A DNA stretch of 64,000 nt from positions 85,712,270 to 85,776,269 of the forward strand of contig JAKGHH010000004.1 in NCBI GenBank assembly GCA_022828595.1. The letters run 5' to 3'. Of this stretch, positions 55,620 through 64,000 are shown in pieces (within the stretch, counting starts at the first letter, position 1; the number at the start of each line of letters is the position of its first letter). Under the pieces are notes generated by a model that had not been told where the DNA came from, did no database searches, and was given only the letters and a program-made list of their open reading frames with translations. A program made the position numbers and the translations under genes. Source of the DNA: Nelumbo lutea (Eukaryota; Streptophyta; Magnoliopsida; Proteales; Nelumbonaceae).

Positions 55620-58600
55620 GTGGAGACACCTAGCAGTTTTCTAAACTTCACAAACGACGCCAATTTGAGAGGTTTGATCATTATATCAGCAATCTGGTCT
55701 TCACTTGCAGTAGACAAGATCAATGACTCCTTCATTTGTCAGGTTCTTTAGGAAGTGAAACTTTACATCTATATGCTTGCTTCTTCCATGTAGAACAGGA
55801 TTTTTGAAGAGTTTGATGGAAGAACTGTTGTCACAAAAAATTATTGTAGTTCCTTATCGTTCAAAGTTTAGCTCTTCTAGAATTTTCTTCAGCCAAATAG
55901 CTTGACAGGCGCAGCCTGTTGTAGTTACAAACTCTGCTTCAGTTGTTGACAAAGTGACAATTTATTGCTTTTTTGAATACCACAAAACAACTCCAAAACC
56001 AAGCATGAAAACATATCTTGAAGTGCTTTTCCGACCATCTAAATCTCTGGCATAATCACTGCCAATGAAACCGAACAAATCTGACTTTTATCCTTTCTTG
56101 TAGAACAACCCATAACTAGCAGTCCCTTACAAGTATTGAAAGATTCTTTTTGCAGATAAGAGATGAATCTCTTTCGGACACTCCATGAACCTGCTTATGA
56201 GACTCACAACAAGCATTATGCTAGGTCCTGTAGCCGTTAAATACATTAGACTCCCTACAATTTGCTTGTAAAGAGTGCTATCAATCTTCCTTCCTTCAAG
56301 ATTTTGAACAAGCTTCAGACCCACTTTAGTTGGCGTGCTAACAGAATTGCAATTTTTCATTTGAAACCTATCCAAAATTTTTTGCACATACTTCCTTTGT
56401 GAAATAAAAATTCCATTGCACCACTTCAATACCCAAAAAATAATGAATCTTTCCAAGGTAAGACATATCAAACTCAATCATCATGGACTTCTTAAAACTT
56501 TTAAACATGGCACTATCATTTCCAGTCAAAATAAGATCGTAAACATATAAGCAAACAATGAGCAATTTTCCTCAATCTTCAATCTTTGTAAAAGGTGTGT
56601 GCTCATATGGATATTTCTTAAATCCCTCTTTAGAAAAATAAGCATCTATACGACTATACCAAGCACGTGGTTCTTGTTTTAGCCCGTATAATGCATTTTT
56701 GAGTTTATAAGCCATGTTTTCACTTCTAAGTTTCACATAACCAGGAGGTTGATCAATAAATACTTGTTCCTGCAGTTCACCATGCAAGAATAATGATTTC
56801 ACATCCAATTGGAAGATAGGCCATGAATGTTGAGCTGCCAATGCAATCACCAATCTGATCGTATCATGTCTTGCGACAGGAGCAAAGACTTCTCTATAAT
56901 CCACTCCAAGTTCTTGCTTATAGCCTTTAGCTACTGGGCATGCCTTGTATTTGTCAACTTCTCCATTATCCTTCAATTTTGTCTTGTACACCCACTTGAC
57001 ACCAATTTTCTTGTGCCCTCTTGGAAGATCAGTCAACTCCCAAGTGTTGTTCCATTCAATGGCTGCAATTTCTTCATCCATTGCCTTCCGCCATTTGGAT
57101 TCTTTGACAGCCTCTTCGAAAACTATAGGATTACAATCCAAAAATAGAGCAAAATATGTAAGTGGGTCCTCAGATTGGTCAATTTCGGTTACCTCATAAT
57201 CAGTCATCCATGCAGGCCTTCTTCTAATATGTTGAGGTTGTTCTATTGTTGTTGGCGAGCTTGGAACGTCTGTTGGACCATCTGGTGGAATTTGTTGATC
57301 ATTTTCTATTGGCTACTGCCTCTCCTCTTCATTGTCTCCATCAAAGTTGACGGGTATTTGCTGTTTGACAACATTATTATTCCATGGCCAAAAACTTTCT
57401 TCATAAAAAACGACATCACGACTGATAACAATTTTCTTAGTGATAGGATTGTAAATCTTATAGGCTTTTGATTGATCACTAACACCAAGAAAAATGCATT
57501 TTTCTCCCTAGACATCTAGCTTTGTTCTCTTCTGGTCCGGAATATGAGCATAGCCAACACACCTAAAAATTCTGAAATGTTCTATTCCCAGTCTCCTTCC
57601 GCTCCATGCTTCCTCTAGAATCATATTTTGAACAGCAAGTGTGGGACACCTATTCAAAATATGAATGCTCTAGTTAACTGCTTCAGGCCAGAAGGTTTTT
57701 GGAATGCCGCTCCTCTACAACAAACTTTGCACATATTCAAAATAGTGCGATTTTTCGCTCACAAACTCCATTTTGTTGAGGCGTGTAAACTGTCATAAGT
57801 TGCCTCTTGATTCCATTGGTCTCACAAAATTTTGCAAATTCAAGTGAGTTGTATTCTCCACCACGATCAGTGCGAAGAACCTTTGTTGGGCTGCCAACTT
57901 CTTTCTAAACAAGCACTTTATAATTTTTAAATGCTACAAAAGCTTCAGATTTTTCTTGCAAAAGATAAACCCGTACTTTTCGACTATAATCATCAATGTA
58001 GGTAATTATGTACTTCTTACCTCCATTGGAAGATGGATCAATTGGCCCGCGAAGATCGGAATGAACCAGCTCCAACGCCTTTTTCGATCTCCATGATTTT
58101 CCTTTCGGAAATTGATTACGGTGTTGTTTTCTAACAATTCATTCTTCACAAACTTCAGATGGAGCTGTAATTTGAGGAAAACCAGTCACCATATTTTTCT
58201 ATTGTAGAGTCTTCAGTTCACCAAAGTTTAGGTGACCATAGCAAAAATGCCATAGCCATGCTGCATCCTTTAATTTGACTGAGAAGCATGAATGAGTGAT
58301 GTTGTGGAGATAAAGCGAAAACATACGATTCACTGTCATGTTAACTTGAGCGATTAAGCCTAACTTTGCATCTCGAATTTGACAAACTCCATCTTTGATA
58401 GAAACCTCGTATCACTTTTCTTGCAGTTGACCCACACTAAGCAGATTGGTCTTCAAGTTTTGAACGAAGAGCACATTGGAGATTGTTTGAGTAGAATCCC
58501 CCTTGGTTTGGATTGTCACCTTTCATTTTCCCATAACTGAGACTCTAGAATTGTCACCAAACTTCTAATTATCGCGAAATGACTCATCCAAATAAGAGAA

Positions 58601-59639
58601 TGCTGACTTGTCTCCACATATATGATTGCTGCAGCCTATGTCTAAGTACCACAAATTCTTGTTGGTTTCCTCCTTTACATGACAAACCATTAACAATGAT
58701 ACTTCTTCGTCCTTCTCGACAAGATTAGACATTTCTCCATATTGTCTATTTAAATTAGTTCGGCATTCAGACTTATAGTGGCCATACCTGTGACATCTGT
58801 AGCACTCGACATTGGACTTGTCTGCTGACCTTGGTCTATATGTAGTCGAGTGGTGGTCTCCTCTTCATCTTCCTCTTCCTTGAACTTGGTTGTCTTGATG
58901 TTGATGTTGTTGTTGGTTTCCACGATCATTGCTTTCTTTGCCTCTGCCACTACCTCTACCTCGTCTTCTATCTCTCCTTGGTTCCAGATGATTTTCTGTG
59001 GATGCTTTCAAAGCTTGCTCCTCTTTCTCCTGCTGGTTGATTTTATGCTCTTGAATCAACAAAGAACTTTGTAATTCGTCAATTGAAATTTCATCAATAT
59101 CATGAAATTCTTCTATGGAACAAATAACAAAATTAAATTTTGGTGTCATGGACCGAAGGATCTTCTCTACTATGGTGACGTCCTCCGTCTTGTCGCTGTG
59201 GATCCGCATCTTATTGACAATTGCCATTGTACGTGAAAAGTAATTTGTGACTGACTCTCCTGATTTCATTCGTAGTGTTTCGAACTCCGAACGAAGTGCT
59301 TGAAGCTACTACCTCTTTTCCCTTGCCGAACCTTGATACTTCTTCTTCATGGAATCCCAGATGTGTTTGGATGTATCCTTGCAAAGAATGGTTTTCAAGA
59401 TTGAACGATCAATGGCTTGGAAAAGATAATTTTTTTGCTTTGAGATCCTTCAAACATTGTCCTTCTAATTCTGTTTTCTGTGCATCTGTCACTGTTGTGC
59501 CTACTGCTGGTTCTGCTATTCCGTTGGAGACGACCTGCCAATATTCTTTGGACCTTAAGAAGTTCTCCATCAATATACTCCAATGGTCATAGTGACCATC
59601 AAAACGCGGGATGGCAGGTTGAACGAAGTTATCAGTAGC
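55620..59639 (-). pseudogene. Copia gag-pol pseudogene
   Basis: Gag starts at 59639 (MATDNFVQPAIP) and shifts frame at a seven-T run near 59430. The UBN2 core continues at 59269-58990. The zinc knuckle CX2CX4HX4C is at 58804-58763. The protease site reads Asp-Ile-Gly (58642-58634) where Thr or Ser is required. Integrase motifs LRTDRGGEY (about 57875-57848) and NGVCERK (about 57773-57753) keep the second D and the E. Reverse transcriptase is open from 57207 to 56572, but the catalytic box reads YVYD instead of YVDD. RNase H is marked by TEAEF near 55940, with stops around it. Many further stops and shifts lie in 57500-58600. Two catalytic substitutions plus these breaks make it inactive. Confidence 0.88.
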
Positions 59640-60057
59640 CATACAGGATGAACTTTGTGACACTTTCACACTTTTTTCTCTGCAATACAAAAGATAGGAA
59701 GAAAGCTACTGCTATACTCTCCCCTTTTTTGTAATCCTTTTCTTTCCAATTACTCAATTCATAAGAAAGGGTGTTTATATCACATTGTTGTTGGAGAAGA
59801 TGAGTAATTCTTGTCACTATTGGAGAAGACAATCAAGGTAAAATGGTCTCAAAAATATTAAAAAGGGTAGCTCTGGTTTCTCATAAAAAATTTAAGCCGT
59901 ACATGTTGTCATGTGATATAAATAATTGACATACTACTAATGGTGGTCGCGGGTACTAAATTGGTAGTTTTTGGGAGTTCAAGTATTGCAATTGCAAATT
60001 TTAGTTCAGATACTAAAGTGATATTATCCAAACTCCATAGAATATAAAATACAAATA
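59640..60057 (-). other. Leader between gag and the right LTR
   Basis: This is the untranslated leader of the - strand element. The 170 bases nearest the LTR (about 59889-60057) do not start with a primer site and contain repeat-like words, so a secondary insertion may have displaced it. Confidence 0.4.
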
Positions 60058-61281
60058 TGCAATTTACCCAAAGAAAAAGGGTAAATTTCATAAAGTACCC
60101 CTAAATTTTAGGAAATTGACTACATCTACCCTTACTATTTACATAGTCTTAAAATACCCTTAACAATTGACTAAATCCTCCTCTTCCATTAGCATCTTTT
60201 AACGAAAATATTGAAAAGACTATTTTACCCATCATTCTTCTTTAAACCTTCAAAATGAAACATTTGAACACAACCTTTCTACTCTTCTCCATCTTTTCAA
60301 AGGAGAAAATCCTGAAAACTAGAACAACCTCCCCACTTCTAGCAACCCATCCACCCTTCTAGCAACGAGCACCAACCCAATATGATCCTTCTATGACCCC
60401 ATTTTTCATAATCAATCAATACATGCAAGGGGTGAAAAATCAATTGGAATTCATATCCTCTTTTTTTCTCTACACTTCTAAGAATTTGCTTCATGTCTAT
60501 TGATGTATTGTTGATGCAGATTTACCAGCTCTCCACTAAAGTTGCATGCAGGCTTTCATGGCTATCCGATTGAATCATGATCCAATTTAGTTCTCAATGA
60601 TTCCATTGATCCAACCATCAAGGCTCCCACTTTATATTAGACGACCTTAGAGCAGAAAAAATAAAGAAAAGAACATTTTCTCTTTAATTCATTGGATAGG
60701 TGTTCTACTTTTTTTTCTTGCTTCTAATATGGGTTTCAGATTAGACCCACTTAGCAATTATAAGATTAAACCAATTAGGATGCACTTGGTATTCCTTATT
60801 TTAAGGACTTATTTCATTTTTGCAGTTAAAATGCCCCTATAAACATTGAGTTTTTAATTACAAAAAGGAAATAAATCCTTAAAATAAGGAATGCCAAATG
60901 CAGCCTTAGTCAACCTCAAACTACCTAATAAAAAGGAAAAAATCGTGTGTCTTTCCCTCTAAAGTTTCAATTTTGATATGTATTCATTCTTATTGATAAA
61001 TAAATATCTTGGAAGAAAAAGGAAAAAATAATAGAGACAAGGACTGAACTTTGTTATTTCCCAAAATCTGATATTTTTCACAATAAGAAGCTGCCCTATT
61101 TATAGAGCTAAAACCAAACGGATAAGTGCTTGAAACTAGGAAGTGCAACCACCAACTCCTAAAGCTATGTATTCTCCTATAGACCAGGTAATAGAAAAAC
61201 AAACTAAACCACTTAAAACAAACTTCTATTGACGAGGACAACTTAACAGACAATCTACAACCACTTAAACAAACTCCTATG
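60058..61281 (-). repeat. 5' LTR of the - strand copia element, truncated
   Basis: It is colinear with 54341-55498 and then stops, so the first 39 bases of the LTR (- strand) are missing. It retains the complete MITE at 60778-60905 and the TATA block near 61097-61110. Confidence 0.8.
60778..60905. mobile_element. Tourist-like MITE within the LTR, TTA TSD
   Basis: 128 bp from GGATGCACTTGGTATTCC to GGAATGCCAAATGCAGCC, with arms of about 38 bases pairing and TTA on both sides (60775-60777 and 60906-60908). The left LTR keeps only the right part of it (about 55019-55099, then TTA). The MITE was therefore in the element before its LTRs were copied. Confidence 0.8.
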
Positions 61282-61440
61282 AAGCGTTAAAACATGAGCT
61301 TCTCTCGAGACTTTGAATCAATACCAAAAATAGGCTTTGAATCAATACCTGGAATTTAAGACACTCGTACAATCTACGGGTCCACATAAATTGACCCTTA
61401 TATGTCAAACCCGTAAAATTATACCGGTCATTAAACTCAA
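61282..61440. other. No recognised feature
   Basis: Right flank of the - strand copia element. No gene or bounded repeat is visible. Confidence 0.3.
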
Positions 61441-62617
61441 CTTGAAACATTTATTACTTTAATTTAACCATTATTATTACTATTAATGGTAACTGATGAT
61501 TGTTATTTAGTTTTTTATTGTTTACTTAAATAAGTACTTGATGATTGTTATTATTATTAATTAATTCTATAAATAATTGATTGTTATTATTATTTACTTA
61601 ATTCAGTAATTATTTGATTTAATCTAAATTATTTTATTTTTTTAATTATTTATAATAGACATTTTGGGTAGGCTCTTTATTTGATTTAAGAGACTTACCA
61701 TGTTTTTATCTAGACAATGACCCCATACTAAGGGGCAACTACAATATCATTTAATTTAAATTTTACTATTTAACAATAAAAAATCAATGTCATGTTAAAC
61801 AACCCACCCCCAAAAAAGTATCAATAACTTTGAAATCATTAATCTATTTATAAAATAGTAAACTTAGATGGATGTTTACAACATTATTACAAATACTGCT
61901 TAATATTTAGGGACATATGAATGGATAAAAAACATTTATGATATCCATTCAAAGAGGCAAAGAATGAAGAAAATCATTCAAAGAGCTGCTAAGAAAAATA
62001 ATCCATGCCAAACAACATTTGTAGATGCATCCATCCTCTAAAATAAAAGATGAAAAATATATAACTACAATCAAATCATCAATAATGTATGGCTACAATC
62101 AATTGATAATATAATTAGGAGTTTGAAGCCCATCCAATAGAGGAAACATGAAAGAAAGGAGAATAATGAGACCATCCTAAGTATGAAAGTCACCTCCAAG
62201 TTAGGTGGCAACACTTATTTTGGTCGATCATGGTTATGGATTTTAAGTCTAAGCTCCCCACAATGCACATAGACTGGCTACAATTTATCATTAGGAAAAG
62301 ATAGGGAAACATGTACATAAAATAATGGTATGCTTGAATTATGGGAATTAAGAGATAGAAATATAAAATGTAGGTTGAAATTATAATTTTGAGCATGTTG
62401 ATGTGTCAAATTCAAGTCAATTAGAATACTCATAGATTTTTGGTTCATTCATTTAGTGGTAATTTGAATATATATATATTTTTTATTTCATATCTTTATT
62501 GAGTAATATAGATTCATAATATATTAATAATTATGAAATTAGTATAATTATATTATTATTACTATTATTTACTAATAATATATTCTTATTATGTGTGTAT
62601 TGATTTTTAAATCAGTA

Positions 62618-62670
<53 letters not shown>

Positions 62671-64000
62671 GAAGTAATTAATTTGTTATAATTATGATTT
62701 TTTAGTTAATTCATGAAATAATAATTGTTTTTCTAAATCTTTTAGTTTAGCAATAATGAATAATTGAAAGTTTATAATTTAACTTTCACTAAATGAAATA
62801 TTTATTGGAGAATGAATAATAATAGTATTCAGTTAATTAATATAAATATAAAATGATTATATCCCAATTAATAATTAACATTATTAAAATACTTATTAAT
62901 TATCATTAATAACTAACATTCCAAAGTAATAATTATCATTTTTATAATCAATAGTAAATTTTTATCAGAAATAATTATTATTAGTAATAATTAATTATAA
63001 TATTGGATGATAATAATAATATAATTATACTAATTAATATAAGTATTAATTATAATTAATAATAATAATACTATAATTAATTATTTCATATAAATATAAA
63101 TAATTAACATTCAATATTTATTTTCAAAATGATTAATATGAGTTAATATAAATATAAAATTATTATTTCTGAATTATTAATTACCATTATGAAAATCATT
63201 ATTAATTATCATTCTGAATTAATAATGAGAAATATTATTAGTAATTAGTTAATATCAGTAGTTAAGTATTAGAAATAATTATTATTAGTGAGATATTATT
63301 ATTAGTAATTAATAGTTGAAATTAATTAATTAGAAGTCATTAATTATTATTAGTACCCCTTTCCTTCAAAAAGTTGGCTGATCATCATCATCATCAATGA
63401 CAACAACTTGATAAATACATAATTTGATAAAAATAGGTAAATATCATTAATTTTTTTTTATCTTTTGGAAAACTGAATAAGAGAAAAATAAAATGGTTAT
63501 CATTGTAAATGAAAAGTTATTTGGATTTTTGCAAAAAAAAAAATATTGAACATAAAAAACCAATTACTCAAAAATAAGGTCATTAGTGAAAGAGTAATTA
63601 AAATTATTCTGTAAATAATAATTTTAAGAAATTAATCATTAATATTTTTCTGAATTAAAATGGGTAATTTCAAGTCAACAAATTATTTTAAGTAATTAAA
63701 TTTTGCTATTAACATTTTTTAATAATAATCAGTATTATTAACAGATTAATAATATATTAATAATAGTGAATTTAATAATATATTAATAATAGTGAAATCA
63801 ATAATAATAATAATAATAATAATTATTATTATTATTAGAACTATTATTGTTATTTTATTTTTATTAAGTAATTAATTTGTTATAATTACAATTTTTAGTT
63901 AATTTATAAAATAATATTTGCTTTTATAATTCTTTAAATTTAAAAATATTGAATAATTCAACTTTCACTAAATGAAATATTTATTGGAGAATAATAATAG
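61441..64000. other. A+T-rich block with 1.19-kb direct repeat
   Basis: Very A+T-rich sequence made of taat/atta words with trinucleotide tracts. The stretch 62672-62817 recurs at 63866-64000, 1194 bases further on, and runs off the window. Landmarks are aagtaattaatttgttataa and aactttcactaaatgaaat. The - strand frame at 62190-62396 has no domain. No gene is seen. Confidence 0.6.
62615..62670. repeat. (ATT)n microsatellite
   Basis: An uninterrupted ATT tract of about 18 units. A shorter AAT/ATT pair of tracts occurs near 63802-63838. Confidence 0.9.

Larger units (their letters stand above)
54341..61281 (-). mobile_element. Decayed Ty1/copia retrotransposon, - strand
   Basis: Two direct repeats of about 1.2 kb bound a gag-pol region read on the - strand. 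Protein motifs appear in the order gag, zinc knuckle, protease, integrase, reverse transcriptase, RNase H (59639 down to about 55620), the Ty1/copia order. A purine tract adjoins the left LTR. A good primer site was not found next to the right LTR; GAAACCAGAGC near 59869-59880 is only a poor match. The right LTR lacks its outermost 39 bases, so no TSD can be read. It is older than the copia element at 19.2 kb. Confidence 0.85.

Noticed and set aside
1..64000. Organellar insertions (NUPT/NUMT)
   Set aside because: No plastid or mitochondrial gene sequence was recognised on either strand.

Overview
The window is nuclear DNA from a flowering plant. It has intron-containing genes with canonical GT-AG splice sites, plant-type LTR retrotransposons, an Au-type SINE, many MITEs, and long A+T-rich blocks. 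The two complete genes look dicot-like or early-diverging-angiosperm-like rather than grass-like. The species cannot be named from the sequence alone.

Genes. A complete nine-exon lipoxygenase gene lies on the + strand (ATG at 8233, stop at 13911). Its predicted 883-residue protein has all five iron ligands, the C-terminal isoleucine and the Thr-Val pair typical of 9-lipoxygenases. On the - strand is an intact four-exon gene for a fatty-acid-binding protein of the chalcone-isomerase fold (FAP2-like, 294 residues, 26151 down to 16450). It is easy to miss because its first intron is 7.25 kb long and holds a full-length Ty1/copia element. The two genes converge, with stop codons about 2.5 kb apart and two SINEs between them. 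Both products belong to fatty-acid biology: LOX oxidises free linoleic and linolenic acid, and FAPs bind fatty acids in the plastid. Nothing in the sequence shows joint regulation.

Mobile DNA. From left to right: hAT-type MITEs and a solo LTR with a perfect 5-bp duplication (1-6.4 kb); nested hAT-like repeats in LOX intron 1; two SINEs (14.6 and 16.1 kb); a copia element with near-identical LTRs, PBS, PPT and perfect TSD but a broken gag-pol (19.2-24.7 kb); a non-autonomous LTR element whose LTR lies 212 bp upstream of the FAP2-like start codon in the same orientation (26.4-29.4 kb); an 8-kb CACTA-like element with subterminal repeats, itself hit by a solo LTR and a hAT element (32.0-40.0 kb); several MITEs with intact 3-bp or 8-bp duplications (40-53 kb); gypsy and LINE remnants (44.3-45.5 and 51.9-52.8 kb); and a decayed copia element on the - strand between 1.2-kb LTRs (54.3-61.3 kb). 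The right end is an A+T-rich block with a 1.19-kb direct repeat.

Overall this is a gene island (about 8-26 kb) set in nested transposon DNA. Most of the value is in the two gene models and in the target-site duplications, which allow insertions to be delimited and ordered. No CRISPR array, rRNA gene, tRNA gene, organellar insert or obviously new coding system was seen.
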